A stretch of 14,577 bases of DNA from Anaerolineaceae bacterium UBA3924 (GTDB lineage Bacteria; Chloroflexota; Anaerolineae; Anaerolineales; Anaerolineaceae): NCBI GenBank assembly GCA_002385985.1, contig DGEO01000017.1, forward strand, positions 92,976 through 107,552, given 5' to 3'. Numbering within the stretch: the stretch's first letter is position 1; each line of letters starts with the position of its first letter. This document shows positions 5,698-14,214 of the stretch, one piece after another. A program made the position numbers and the translations under genes. Under the pieces are notes generated by a model that saw only the letters and a list, made by a program, of their open reading frames with translations, had not been told where the DNA came from and did not search any database.

Positions 5698-7704
5698 ATG
5701 GCGAAACTGCTGGAAATCCAAGACCTGCAAGTCCGTTTCTTCACCCCCGAAGGGGTGGTGCGTGCAGTGGAAGGGGTCACCCTGCACATCAATGAAGGCG
5801 AGACGCTGGCTGTGGTGGGAGAGTCCGGCTGCGGCAAGTCGGTCACCGCGCGCTCCATTATGCGCCTGATCCCCAATCCCCCCGGGAAGGTGACCGGCGG
5901 CTCGATCCGCTTTAACGGTAAAGACGTGCTGGCTCTGGAGGGGGACGAGCTGCGCCAGCTGCGCGGCGGCGACGTGGCCATGATCTTCCAGGAGCCCATG
6001 ACCTCGCTCAACCCGGTCTTCACCATCAAAGACCAGCTGACCGAAGCCATCATCCTGCACCAGAAGGTCAGCCGCGAAGAGGCGGTGAACCGGGCCGCCC
6101 GCCTGCTGGAGCTAACGGGCATCCCCTCGGCCCGCGAGCGGCTGGAGTGCTACCCGCACCAGCTGTCCGGCGGCATGCGCCAGCGTGTGATGATCGCCAT
6201 GGCCATTTCCTGCAACCCCAAGCTGCTCATCGCCGACGAGCCGACCACCGCGCTGGACGTGACCATCCAGGCGCAGATCCTCCAGGTGATGCGTGACCTG
6301 AAGGAAGAGTTCGGCATGGCCATTATGCTGATCACCCACGACCTGGGGGTGGTGGCGGAGATGGCCGAACGGGTGGCGGTGATGTACGCCGGGCACATTG
6401 TGGAAACCCGCTCGGTGACCGACCTGTTCAACGACCCGCAGCACCCCTACACCGAGGGGCTGCTCAACTCCATTCCCAGTGTGGAAACGGTGGTGGAGCG
6501 GCTGCATGTGATCGAGGGCAACGTGCCCAACCTGCTCGACCTGCCCAGCGGCTGCGCCTTCCGCGACCGCTGCCCGTATGCCCTGGACCGCTGCGCGGAG
6601 GAAATGCCCCGGCTGACCGAGGTGCGGCCCGGGCTGGAGGTGGCCTGCTTCAATTACCGCGATCTGCGCGAGCAGCGCGCCCTGGCGGAGGCGGCCGTTC
6701 GCGTTCCCGCCCAGGCGCGCGAAGCTGTTCCGCAGAACGAGCGCGAGCCGCTGGTGAAGGTGGACAGGCTGGTCAAGCACTTTGTGGCTGATAAGGGCTT
6801 TCTGGGACGCGGCAAGAAGTATGTTCACGCCGTGGACGACGTGTCCTTTGAAATCTACGAAGGCGAGACCTTCGGCCTGGTGGGCGAGTCGGGCTGCGGC
6901 AAAACCACCACCGGGCGGATCATCGTCGGCCTGGAGCAGCGCACCTCGGGCGACGTGATCATCATGGGCAAGTCCATGTACGGGCGCACCCCTGCCGAAC
7001 AGCAGCAGCTGCGCAAGGACGTGCAGATCATCTTCCAGGACCCCTACTCCTCGCTCAACCCGCGCATGCCTGTCTCCACCATCATCGGTGAGGGGCTGCG
7101 CATCCACGAGCACCTCTCCGCCAAGGAGAAGGAGAAGCGCGTGCTGGAGATCATGCGCCAGGTGGGGCTGGAGGATTATCACATGGAGCGCTACCCGCAT
7201 GAGTTCTCCGGCGGGCAGCGCCAGCGCATCGGCATTGCCCGGGCGCTGATCCTGGACCCCAGGTTCATCGTCTGCGACGAGCCGGTTTCGGCGCTGGACG
7301 TGTCCATTCAGGCGCAGATTCTCAATTTGCTGCGCGATCTGCAGCAGACCCGCAACCTGACTTACCTGTTCATCGCCCACAACCTGGGGGTGGTCAAGCA
7401 CATCTCGGACCGCATCGGCGTGCTGTACATGGGTCAATTACTGGAAGTGGCCACCAAAGAGGAGCTGTACAGCCACCCGCTGCACCCCTACACCCAGGCG
7501 CTGCTCTCGGCGGCGCCGCGGCCTCACCCGGAGCGCAAGAGCCAGCGCATCCTTCTGGAGGGCGACATCCCCAGTCCCATCAACCCGCCGAGCGGCTGCC
7601 GCTTCCGCACGCGCTGCCGGTATGCCAGCCCCGACTGTGCCGAGCGGCCTTACCAGCTGCGCGATGTGGGCGCGGGGCATATGGTGGCCTGCGGCCGGGT
7701 GTAG
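5698..7704 (+). CDS. Fused dual ATPase (DppD-DppF type) of the peptide-class importer
   Basis: One 668-residue chain carries both nucleotide-binding domains that are two proteins in classical Opp/Dpp systems; E. coli GsiA and YejF are similar fusions. Domain 1 has Walker A 41-48 (GESGCGKS), signature LSGGMRQR at 156-163, Walker B ending D180-E181 and switch His214. Domain 2 has Walker A 396-403 (GESGCGKT), signature FSGGQRQR at 503-510, Walker B D527-E528 and His561. All catalytic elements look intact in both. Each half ends in the oligopeptide-transporter C-terminal motif with four cysteines, C-x5-C-x6-C then a distal Cys (CAFRDRCPYALDRC and CRFRTRCRYASPDC). In related transporters of known structure this motif holds a 4Fe-4S cluster. 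GAGGA (5686-5690) precedes ATG 5698 by 7 nt. With only 2 bp to the permease gene, co-translation is likely. Confidence 0.95.
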   Translation: MAKLLEIQDLQVRFFTPEGVVRAVEGVTLHINEGETLAVVGESGCGKSVTARSIMRLIPNPPGKVTGGSIRFNGKDVLALEGDELRQLRGGDVAMIFQEPMTSLNPVFTIKDQLTEAIILHQKVSREEAVNRAARLLELTGIPSARERLECYPHQLSGGMRQRVMIAMAISCNPKLLIADEPTTALDVTIQAQILQVMRDLKEEFGMAIMLITHDLGVVAEMAERVAVMYAGHIVETRSVTDLFNDPQHPYTEGLLNSIPSVETVVERLHVIEGNVPNLLDLPSGCAFRDRCPYALDRCAEEMPRLTEVRPGLEVACFNYRDLREQRALAEAAVRVPAQAREAVPQNEREPLVKVDRLVKHFVADKGFLGRGKKYVHAVDDVSFEIYEGETFGLVGESGCGKTTTGRIIVGLEQRTSGDVIIMGKSMYGRTPAEQQQLRKDVQIIFQDPYSSLNPRMPVSTIIGEGLRIHEHLSAKEKEKRVLEIMRQVGLEDYHMERYPHEFSGGQRQRIGIARALILDPRFIVCDEPVSALDVSIQAQILNLLRDLQQTRNLTYLFIAHNLGVVKHISDRIGVLYMGQLLEVATKEELYSHPLHPYTQALLSAAPRPHPERKSQRILLEGDIPSPINPPSGCRFRTRCRYASPDCAERPYQLRDVGAGHMVACGRV

Positions 7705-7875
7705 TCCCGGGCAGTATCACGCATCAGGAGGAAGCTTCTTTACAACTCTTTCAACCTTGCTGCTCAGCATGACCCACGGGAGGGCGGTCATGCGAACCAG
7801 GCAGCTTCATGAACCCCTGCGGTTCAAACCACACTTCGGCCTCACCGCCGACCAAATCTTATCTGGAGGTTATGC

Positions 7876-8796
7876 ATGATCACTCGTTTACATCATATCG
7901 GGCTGGTGGTGGAAAATCTGGACGCCGCGGTCAAAAATTATGAGAAGCTGTTTGACTTCAAGGCCTACGATTTCCGCAACGACCAGGGCAAAGGCTTTCA
8001 GCTGGACGCCCGCATCATGATGCCGAACGGCTGCTGGCTGCACCTTGTGCAGAACTGGAACCCCGAGTCGCGAGTCAACAAGTTCCTGCAGCAGCACGGC
8101 GAAGGTCTGGAGCACATCGCTCTGGAGACGGACAACATCGAAGCCGATGTGGCCTACCTGCGGGAAATCGGCGTTCCGCTGTTTGAGGACAAGATCTTCA
8201 ACGCCGCCGACGGTTTTGAAGCCTTTGTGTACCCCGAGGACGCGATTGGTTTTACCGTTGAGCTGATCCAGCCCCATACGACCTCCTACGGCTGGGAGGC
8301 CGAAAAATGCAATAACCCCAACCTGCTGGGGCTGCAGCACATCGGCGTGGCGGTCAAGGACGTTTATAAAGCCGCCAGGCGCTTTGAAAAGCTCTTTGGC
8401 CTCAAGGCCGATGGTCTGCGCACCGACCAGCACTACGGCACCCAGAAGGATATGATGATCGAACCGGGCAACGACCGCCTGTGGCTGCACCTGGTGGAAA
8501 GCACCGACCCGGAAAACCGCGTGACCCAGTTCATGGCCAAGCACGGCGAGGGCCTGGAGCACCTGTGCTTCGAGTTTGACGACATCCGCAAGGCCGTCCG
8601 CCGCGTGCAGGAAGCCGGCGTGCCGCTGTACCAGCACAAGATTTATCTGGACCGCGCCGACGGATTCGAGGCCTTTGTATATCCGGAATACAACCACGGC
8701 GTCACCGTTGAACTGATTGAGCCGTACCCCACCAGCCGCGGCTACCGCCCGCCTGAAACGCGCGGTCTGCTCAAAGCGGCCGGTGCTGCACGCTAA
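7876..8796 (+). CDS. Tandem vicinal-oxygen-chelate protein (glyoxalase/methylmalonyl-CoA epimerase-like)
   Basis: The 306-residue product consists of two similar halves, about 1-135 and 150-287. Each carries (H/Q)HIG at its start, WLHLV, GEGLEH and a final VELI block, as in methylmalonyl-CoA epimerases and glyoxalases. By position the metal ligands would be H7, H56, H80, E129 in the first half and H155, H205, H229, E279 in the second, so neither site looks degenerate. The superfamily includes epimerases, isomerases, extradiol dioxygenases and 4-hydroxyphenylpyruvate dioxygenase; sequence alone does not settle which applies. TGGAGG (7864-7869) precedes ATG 7876 by 6 nt. It follows the transporter after a 171-bp gap and is tightly linked to the deacylase gene (21 bp), suggesting action on the imported compound or its breakdown product. 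No signal peptide is visible. Confidence 0.85.
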   Translation: MITRLHHIGLVVENLDAAVKNYEKLFDFKAYDFRNDQGKGFQLDARIMMPNGCWLHLVQNWNPESRVNKFLQQHGEGLEHIALETDNIEADVAYLREIGVPLFEDKIFNAADGFEAFVYPEDAIGFTVELIQPHTTSYGWEAEKCNNPNLLGLQHIGVAVKDVYKAARRFEKLFGLKADGLRTDQHYGTQKDMMIEPGNDRLWLHLVESTDPENRVTQFMAKHGEGLEHLCFEFDDIRKAVRRVQEAGVPLYQHKIYLDRADGFEAFVYPEYNHGVTVELIEPYPTSRGYRPPETRGLLKAAGAAR

Positions 8797-8817
8797 CAAC
8801 ACAATTTGGAGGCTGAA

Positions 8818-9828
8818 ATGACAGCAAAGGTTCTGGAAATCGGTACTGCAAAAGCCGCCCCCGGCACCGTCGGCCGCGGCGCGATTGTCGCCGGTGAGCA
8901 TCCCGGCGGCGGCAGCCTGGAAATGCCCCTGACCATCATCAACGGCGCCGGCGACGGCCCGGTGCTGTGGCTGAACGGCGGCATCCACGGTGACGAACCG
9001 CAGGGCGCCATTTCCTTCATCAATCTGATCCACGAAATTGACCCGAAGAAGCTGAACGGCGCGCTGGTGCTGGTTCCGGCCATGAACGTGCCGGCCTTCG
9101 AAGCGAGCAAGCGCGGCAACCCGCTGGACATGTTCGCCTACGACATGAACCGGGTGTACCCTGGCTCGCCCACCGGCCGCTACACCGAGCGCCTGGCCTG
9201 GGCGCACAAGGAAGCTCTGGTCGCGAACGCTGACATCGAGATCTCGGTGCACTCGGGCGGCGATCACTCCTTCCTGTCGGCCACCATTTTCGCTTCCCCC
9301 GATCCCGGTTCGCAGGAACTGGCTCAGGCCATGGGAAAGGGCTGGAACCTGATCCTGAGCTCGCCGCATCCCAAGGGCAGCCCGATGGCCGAGATGTTCG
9401 AGCAGGGCAAACCCGCCATCAGCATTGAGCTGGGCGGCTCCTGCCACTACATGCCGCAGGACTTCCGTGCCGACGGCCGCGCGCTGACCGACGCCTACCT
9501 GAACGTCATGCGCCACTACGGAATGATTGAAGGCGAGCCGGAATACGAAGAGAAGTGGTACACCGGCGTGCAGGTCGCCGTGCTGGCCAACCGCAGCGGC
9601 CTGTGGGTGGCTGAGCCTGATTTCGAGTTCAAGAAGTGGGCCAGGCAGGGTGACGTGTTCGCCCGCATCTACAACCTGTACGGTGAAGAGCTCGAGCAGA
9701 TCAAGGCCCCGTGCGACGGGTTCGCCTTCGGCCTGCGCACCACGCCGGCCACCCATGCCGGTGACTGGGCCATCTTCTACGCCCGCATTGACGGCGAGAT
9801 GACCGAACTGGTGAGAAAAAGGAAATAA
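8818..9828 (+). CDS. AstE/AspA-family zinc deacylase (M14-like)
   Basis: The 336-residue product belongs to the succinylglutamate desuccinylase/aspartoacylase group, zinc carboxypeptidase-fold enzymes that cut an N-acyl group from an amino acid. The motif H57-G-D-E60 supplies two zinc ligands and H145 in 'SVHSGG' the third. 'DMNRVYPG' at 109-116 is the substrate carboxylate-binding block and E204 in 'SIELGG' is the likely catalytic Glu. The 'HSGG' form recalls DoeB-like deacetylases of ectoine breakdown rather than classical AstE, but this is from memory. A C-terminal beta-rich region after about 240 fits the family's cap domain. ATG 8818 has TTGGAGG 6 nt upstream; an in-frame TTG at 8806 lies inside that ribosome site. 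Neighbours are the VOC gene and the aminotransferase gene (24 bp), which could use the freed amino acid. Confidence 0.88.
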   Translation: MTAKVLEIGTAKAAPGTVGRGAIVAGEHPGGGSLEMPLTIINGAGDGPVLWLNGGIHGDEPQGAISFINLIHEIDPKKLNGALVLVPAMNVPAFEASKRGNPLDMFAYDMNRVYPGSPTGRYTERLAWAHKEALVANADIEISVHSGGDHSFLSATIFASPDPGSQELAQAMGKGWNLILSSPHPKGSPMAEMFEQGKPAISIELGGSCHYMPQDFRADGRALTDAYLNVMRHYGMIEGEPEYEEKWYTGVQVAVLANRSGLWVAEPDFEFKKWARQGDVFARIYNLYGEELEQIKAPCDGFAFGLRTTPATHAGDWAIFYARIDGEMTELVRKRK

Positions 9829-9852
9829 GAACAGAATACCAGGAGAATTCTG

Positions 9853-11031
9853 ATGACGATTGCTTTGGAACGCAAGAAATCCGATAAACTGGCGGCTGTG
9901 GGCGGCGTTGGTATTCGCACCAAGCTGCTGGATATCACCGCCAAGCTGGACGATGTGGTTCTGATGGGCCGCGGCGACCCTGATCTGCCCACCCCGCCGC
10001 ACATCATTGAAGCGGCCAAGCGCGCCCTGGACAACGGCGCTACCCACTACACCCACGTGCGCGGCAACATTGAGCTGCGCCGGGCCATCGCCGAGAAGCT
10101 CAAGCGCGACAACAACCTGGACTACGACCCGGAGACCGAGATCATGGTCACCGTGGGCGCCGAAGAGGCCGTGTTCCTGGCCATGTACGCGCTGCTGAAC
10201 GAGGGCGACGAAGTGCTGGTGTGCGAACCGCGCTACACCTCCTACGACGAAGCCATCCTGATGTGGGGCGGCAAGCCGGTGGTGGTGCCCTGCGATCCGG
10301 ATGAGGACTTCCTCTTCAAGCCGGAGAACATCCGCAAGGCCATCACCCCGCGCACCAAGGTGATCTCGCTGGTCAACCCCGGCAACCCGATCGGCATGCT
10401 GGACCCCGAAGTGGTCGAAGAGATCGCCAAGATCGCCATTGAGCACGACCTGATCGTGATCAGCGACGAGATTTACGAGAACATCATCTTCGACGGCACG
10501 AAGCACCTGTCGATGGCGGCGGTGCCGGGCATGCGCGAGCGCACCATCACCGTCAACGGGCCGTCCAAGTCCTACGCGATGACCGGCTGGCGCTGCGGCT
10601 TCCTGGCTGCGCCCGCCCCGATCTGCGAAATGCTCACCGAGCCGGCGCACACCATCGCCATCTGCTGCCCGGCGGTCACTCAGGCCGCGGCTCTGGCTGC
10701 CTACACCGGCCCGCAGGAGCCTGTCAGGCAGATGCGTGAAATCTACAACGAGCGCCGCGTGATGATGATGAAGGCCCTGGACGAGATGGGGCTGAAGTAC
10801 GTCAACCCCCGCGCTGGTTTTTATCTGTTCACTGACGTGACCAGCCTGGGCATGGACCCCGAAACCTTCTGCACGCGCCTGCTGCAGGAAGCCCGCGTGC
10901 TGGTTTTCCCCGGTTCGCTGTTTGCCGACCCGACCAATCGCTTTGTTCGCATCTCGCTGCTTTCGCCGACTGCCCGAATTGAAGAGGCCATCCGCCGGAT
11001 GAAGCAATTCGTGGCCAGCGTGAAGGCATAG
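9853..11031 (+). CDS. Class I/II PLP-dependent aminotransferase
   Basis: This 392-residue enzyme has the fold type I signatures of aspartate-aminotransferase-like proteins. K239 in 'NGPSKSYAMTGWR' is the PLP lysine, D205 and Y208 in 'DEIYENI' contact the pyridoxal ring and phosphate, N178 lies in 'NPGNPIG', and R366 in 'FVRISLL' should bind the substrate carboxylate. The usual 'NPxNPTG' reads NPGNPIG, a mild change. It would move an amino group to a 2-oxo acid acceptor in the cytoplasm; the amino donor is not predictable. AGGAG (9841-9845) precedes ATG 9853 by 7 nt. It follows the deacylase gene by 24 bp, so the order suggests deacylation then transamination. A strong hairpin follows in the 119-bp gap before the M20 gene. 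Confidence 0.93.
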   Translation: MTIALERKKSDKLAAVGGVGIRTKLLDITAKLDDVVLMGRGDPDLPTPPHIIEAAKRALDNGATHYTHVRGNIELRRAIAEKLKRDNNLDYDPETEIMVTVGAEEAVFLAMYALLNEGDEVLVCEPRYTSYDEAILMWGGKPVVVPCDPDEDFLFKPENIRKAITPRTKVISLVNPGNPIGMLDPEVVEEIAKIAIEHDLIVISDEIYENIIFDGTKHLSMAAVPGMRERTITVNGPSKSYAMTGWRCGFLAAPAPICEMLTEPAHTIAICCPAVTQAAALAAYTGPQEPVRQMREIYNERRVMMMKALDEMGLKYVNPRAGFYLFTDVTSLGMDPETFCTRLLQEARVLVFPGSLFADPTNRFVRISLLSPTARIEEAIRRMKQFVASVKA

Positions 11032-11046
11032 CCGGTCTCCGCTTTT

Positions 11047-11115
11047 TCTTCTCCTCCTCCACGGGTTCCGCAGTCTTTCGCATGGGCTGCGGAACCCAAC
11101 CGGGGGAGGGAAGGA
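11047..11115 (+). other. Long two-part hairpin between aminotransferase and M20 genes
   Basis: GGGTTCCGCAG (11063-11073) and CTGCGGAACCC (11087-11097) form a perfect 11-bp stem with a 13-nt loop. Outside it, the pyrimidine tract 11047-11060 can pair with the purine tract 11102-11115 through 13 of 14 positions counting G-U pairs, across a small internal loop. No T-run follows. It may be a processing or mRNA-stability element, or a factor-dependent attenuator. The M20 ribosome site (AAGGAG, 11138-11143) lies outside it. Confidence 0.5.
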
Positions 11116-11150
11116 TGCGGCCGGGCCGCGACAGGGCAAGGAGCCACACC

Positions 11151-12518
11151 GTGTACGAACGACTGAAAGATGTATTCGCCTTTATCGACGCGCACCAGGA
11201 TGAGTTCGTGCGCGACCTGCAAACCCTGCTGCGGCAGCCCAGCGTTTCGGCGCAGAAGCTCGGCCTGCAGGAATGCGCAGACCTGCTGGTAGACCTGCTG
11301 AAAAAAGACGGCCTGCCCGCTTATGCATCCCCCACCGACGGAGGACCGCCGGTGGTTTTCGCAGATATTCCCACCAGCCGGCCGGACGCCAAAACCCTGC
11401 TGTGCTACGGGCACTACGATGTGCAGCCGCCCGAGCCGCTGGAGAAGTGGATCTCGGACCCCTGGGCGGCCAACATCATCGACGGGGTGATCTACGCTCG
11501 CGGCGCCACTGACAACAAGGGCGGGGTAATGGCCTTCGCCAAGGCCGCTTACGCTTTCCAGCAGGTGCTGGGCGAGCCGCCCGTGCGGCTGAAGTTCCTC
11601 TTCGAAGGCGATGAGGAAATCGGCAGCCCGCACCTGGAAGGCTGGTGCCTGAACAACATCGACCTGATCCAGGCCGACGGCATGCACTGCCTGGACGGGG
11701 ACATCTCCGGTTCGGTCAACTCGCCGCAGGTGGAGCTGGGGCTGAAGGCCATCCTCTACGTGGAGCTGGTGGCCAAAGGCCCGCGCGCCGACGTGTACTC
11801 CGGTGACGCCGCCTGGGTGAAGAACCCGGCCTGGCGGCTGGTGCAGGCGCTGAACACCATGGTGGACCCGGAAGGGAATGTGATCATCGACGGCTGGTAC
11901 GACGACTTCCAGCCCCCCGACGAGGACGACGAGTTCCTGCTGCGCACCGAAGCCGAACGGCTGGACATGGACGCGGTGCTGGATCACTTCGGCATCGACG
12001 AGCTGCCCTGGGGAAAGAGCCCTTACGAGCTGATGAAGCGGCGCCAGTATTACGGCACCTGCACCATCTGCGGGCTGACCAGCGGCTATCAGGGCGAGGG
12101 CCTGAAGACCATCGTGCCTTCGAGCGCCAAAGCCAAGGTGGACTTCCGCCTGCCGCCGCGCCTGATGCCCGAAAAGCAGGTCGAAAAGCTGCGCGAGCAC
12201 CTGATGCGGCGCGGCTTTGATGACATTGAAATCAACGTGCTGACCGCGCGGGGAACGCCCTACAAGATCCCCTACTCCGAAGACCTGGCTCAGGCTGTGA
12301 TCGAAGCGGCCACGGAGATCTTCGGCGCGCCTCCGGTGGTGCACGGGCTGACCCAGGAGGACATCATCAAGAGCGTGGTCGACATGCCGGTGGTGATCAC
12401 CGGGTTTGGCCCGCCTAACTCCAATCTGCACGCGCCCAACGAGAACATGCCGGTGGACAGCTTCATCCGCGGGATCAAGTACGCGGCGGCCATCATGGAG
12501 TCGTTCGCCCGCCGGTAG
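11151..12518 (+). CDS. M20-family metallopeptidase (dipeptidase/carboxypeptidase)
   Basis: The 455-residue product is a two-zinc peptidase related to carnosinase-type dipeptidases and the ArgE/DapE group. Visible active-site elements are H88 and D90 in 'GHYDVQP', bridging D121 in 'GATDNKG', E155-E156 in 'GDEEIGS' (catalytic base and metal ligand), an Asp near 176-182 in 'ADGMHCLDG', and H427 in 'HAPNEN'. The middle region, about 195-310, fits the dimerisation insert of the family. GTG 11151 is preferred: AAGGAG (11138-11143) lies 7 nt upstream and MYERLKDVFAFIDAHQDEFV is a typical M20 opening. An in-frame ATG at 11082 would add 23 residues translated from the hairpin region. Likely cytoplasmic, it would release free amino acids from imported dipeptides or acyl-amino acids. 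Confidence 0.9.
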   Translation: MYERLKDVFAFIDAHQDEFVRDLQTLLRQPSVSAQKLGLQECADLLVDLLKKDGLPAYASPTDGGPPVVFADIPTSRPDAKTLLCYGHYDVQPPEPLEKWISDPWAANIIDGVIYARGATDNKGGVMAFAKAAYAFQQVLGEPPVRLKFLFEGDEEIGSPHLEGWCLNNIDLIQADGMHCLDGDISGSVNSPQVELGLKAILYVELVAKGPRADVYSGDAAWVKNPAWRLVQALNTMVDPEGNVIIDGWYDDFQPPDEDDEFLLRTEAERLDMDAVLDHFGIDELPWGKSPYELMKRRQYYGTCTICGLTSGYQGEGLKTIVPSSAKAKVDFRLPPRLMPEKQVEKLREHLMRRGFDDIEINVLTARGTPYKIPYSEDLAQAVIEAATEIFGAPPVVHGLTQEDIIKSVVDMPVVITGFGPPNSNLHAPNENMPVDSFIRGIKYAAAIMESFARR

Positions 12519-12554
12519 ACCGCTCACGATCTAAGAACACGGGCGGGCGGTCTA
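12516..12554 (+). other. Inverted repeat spanning the M20 stop codon
   Basis: TAGACCGC (12516-12523) and GCGGTCTA (12547-12554) are perfect inverted copies; two further pairs (one G-U) extend the stem to 10 bp with a 19-nt loop. The left arm contains the M20 stop codon. No T-run follows. It could slow ribosomes or protect the 3' end in the operon mRNA. Confidence 0.35.
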
Positions 12555-12588
12555 GAGCCGTCTGCCTGCTTCAGAGGAGAATCCCATC

Positions 12589-14136
12589 ATGTGTTACATG
12601 CTCGCTGTTGGCAAAAATGCATCTGCGGATGGCTCGGTGATGGTGGCGCGCAACTGCGACTCCAACTCCACCGAGGCCCAGCAGATCGTCTCCGTGCCGC
12701 GCCGCAGATACCCGGCCGGGACGATGATCCGCATCCCCGACACCAACAACATTTCCATTCCCCAGGTCGAAGAGACCTACGCCTACACCGCCATCCTGCG
12801 CGTGGCCGAGGGTGAGGAAATCCCCATGGCCGCCGGCGGCATCAACGAGTTCCAGCTGAGCGCCGGCGCTTCGACCGGCGGCTGGGTCAAGCCGGAAGTG
12901 GCCAGGCTGACCCCCTGGCCGGATACCGTGCTGGGTGATTACGTCATGACCCTGGTGCTGGAGCGCTGTAAGACCGCCCGCGAAGCCGTGCAGTGGCTGG
13001 GCAAGATGACCGAGGAGTACGGCGCCCGCACCGACAACTACATCCTGGCCGACCCGAACGAGGTCTGGCTGTTCGAGCAGTACCAGGGCTATCACTGGGC
13101 GGCCGCCCGCGTGCCCGATGACTGCTTTGTGGTGGAAGCCAACTCCTTCCGCCTGGCCGAGATCAACCCGGACGACCCCGACAACTACATGTGTGACCCG
13201 GACCTGATCCCCTTCGCCATCAAGCACGGCCTGTGGGATCCGAACTCCGGCGAGCCTTTCCACGCCTCGCGCGCCTACGGCACCAACGAGATCAACCGCC
13301 CGCGCGGCGCCAACGGGGAGTACGCCCAGCCTTACTACAGCCTGCACCGCATCTGGCGGGGCATCAGCCTGCTGGCTCCGTCCACCAACCTGGACCCCTA
13401 CGAGCCGACCAAGGAATACCCGCTGTTCGTGAAGCCCGACCGCAAGCTGACCCCCGAGGACCTGATCAACGTGCTCAAGGACACCTATGAGGGCACCGAG
13501 CTGGACGAGTACTCGCCGCTGGACGAGCAGTACCCGACCATGATCGACCCGGTCACCGGGCACTACCGCTACTCGCCGGCCTGGTGCAAGTCTCGCATCA
13601 TCGGCTGCCCGCAGACCATCACCTCCTGGGTGACTCAGAGCCGCTCCTGGCTGCCCAACGAAATCGGCGGGCTGCTGTGGGCCGGTCTGGCTGCCACCGC
13701 CGCCAGCCCCCATATCCCCTTCTACGCCGGCAACACCCGCACCCCGGTCGAGTACCGCACCGGCCTGGCGGGCAACAAGGGCGCCTATACCAAGAACTCG
13801 GCGTACTGGCTGTTTGAGAATATCGGCAACCTGATGAACCTGTTCTATCAGGGCACCGTGGATCTGGTCAAGCCGGTCTGGTGCGAGTTCGACCGGCGGC
13901 TGTACGATCTGCAGCCCGTGGTGGAAGAGACTGCGCTCAAGCTGTACAAAGAAGACCCGGCCCGCGCGGTCAAGTTCCTGACCACCTACTCCAACGGCGT
14001 AGCCCATGAGGCCCTGGAAGTGGGCGAGGACATGCTGGCGAAGATGTTCACCCGCATCGCGCTGGTGAACAATCCGCAGACCTCCCGCGGCTACGAAGAC
14101 CCGAAGACCTGGAAGAGCGCGGCCTTCATCTACTAA
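12589..14136 (+). CDS. C69-family dipeptidase (PepD-like Ntn hydrolase)
   Basis: The 515-residue product starts Met-Cys, and the block 'MCYMLAVGKNASADGS', continuing with R21 and D24 in 'ARNCD', is the C69 signature. After Met removal, Cys2 becomes the N-terminal nucleophile, as in lactobacillal PepD. Family members hydrolyse a wide range of dipeptides. No export signal precedes the Cys, consistent with cytoplasmic action; a longer N-terminus would inactivate the enzyme, which fixes the start at ATG 12589. AGAGGAG (12573-12579) lies 9 nt upstream. Blocks 'ILADPNEVWLFEQ' (about 150-163) and 'GGLLWAGLAATAAS' further support the call. Length is slightly above the usual 470 or so. It lies 70 bp after the M20 gene and is followed by a terminator-like hairpin. 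Confidence 0.92.
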   Translation: MCYMLAVGKNASADGSVMVARNCDSNSTEAQQIVSVPRRRYPAGTMIRIPDTNNISIPQVEETYAYTAILRVAEGEEIPMAAGGINEFQLSAGASTGGWVKPEVARLTPWPDTVLGDYVMTLVLERCKTAREAVQWLGKMTEEYGARTDNYILADPNEVWLFEQYQGYHWAAARVPDDCFVVEANSFRLAEINPDDPDNYMCDPDLIPFAIKHGLWDPNSGEPFHASRAYGTNEINRPRGANGEYAQPYYSLHRIWRGISLLAPSTNLDPYEPTKEYPLFVKPDRKLTPEDLINVLKDTYEGTELDEYSPLDEQYPTMIDPVTGHYRYSPAWCKSRIIGCPQTITSWVTQSRSWLPNEIGGLLWAGLAATAASPHIPFYAGNTRTPVEYRTGLAGNKGAYTKNSAYWLFENIGNLMNLFYQGTVDLVKPVWCEFDRRLYDLQPVVEETALKLYKEDPARAVKFLTTYSNGVAHEALEVGEDMLAKMFTRIALVNNPQTSRGYEDPKTWKSAAFIY

Positions 14137-14157
14137 TCGGCCAACCTGTGCCTTACC

Positions 14158-14180
14158 GGGGAGCGCTCTGCGCTCCCCTT
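14158..14180 (+). terminator. Terminator-like hairpin after the C69 gene
   Basis: GGGGAGCGC (14158-14166), loop TCT, and GCGCTCCCC (14170-14178) form a perfect 9-bp stem. Only TT followed by AATGTT comes after it, so termination may be partial. No clear promoter separates it from the M24-like gene, which suggests read-through and lower expression of that last gene. Confidence 0.5.
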
Positions 14181-14214
14181 AATGTTGACCATTTTTCTAC
14201 GCAATGAGGGAACC

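Noticed and set aside
7888..11139. Antisense open frame of about 1083 codons across the VOC, deacylase and aminotransferase genes
   Set aside because: Its translation is rich in His, Gln, Val and Gly with no recognisable domain, while the + strand carries three clear enzyme families with ribosome sites. Such frames arise in GC-rich genes.
11082..11150. Upstream ATG start for the M20 gene
   Set aside because: It lies inside the hairpin and its extension is not M20-like; GTG 11151 has a well-spaced AAGGAG and a typical N-terminus.
10821..14007. Long antisense frames opposite the M20 and C69 genes
   Set aside because: Shadow frames of well-supported metallopeptidase and Ntn-hydrolase genes.
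14185..14214. TTGACC as a possible -35 box for the M24-like gene
   Set aside because: No -10-like hexamer occurs at a suitable distance before the start codon.
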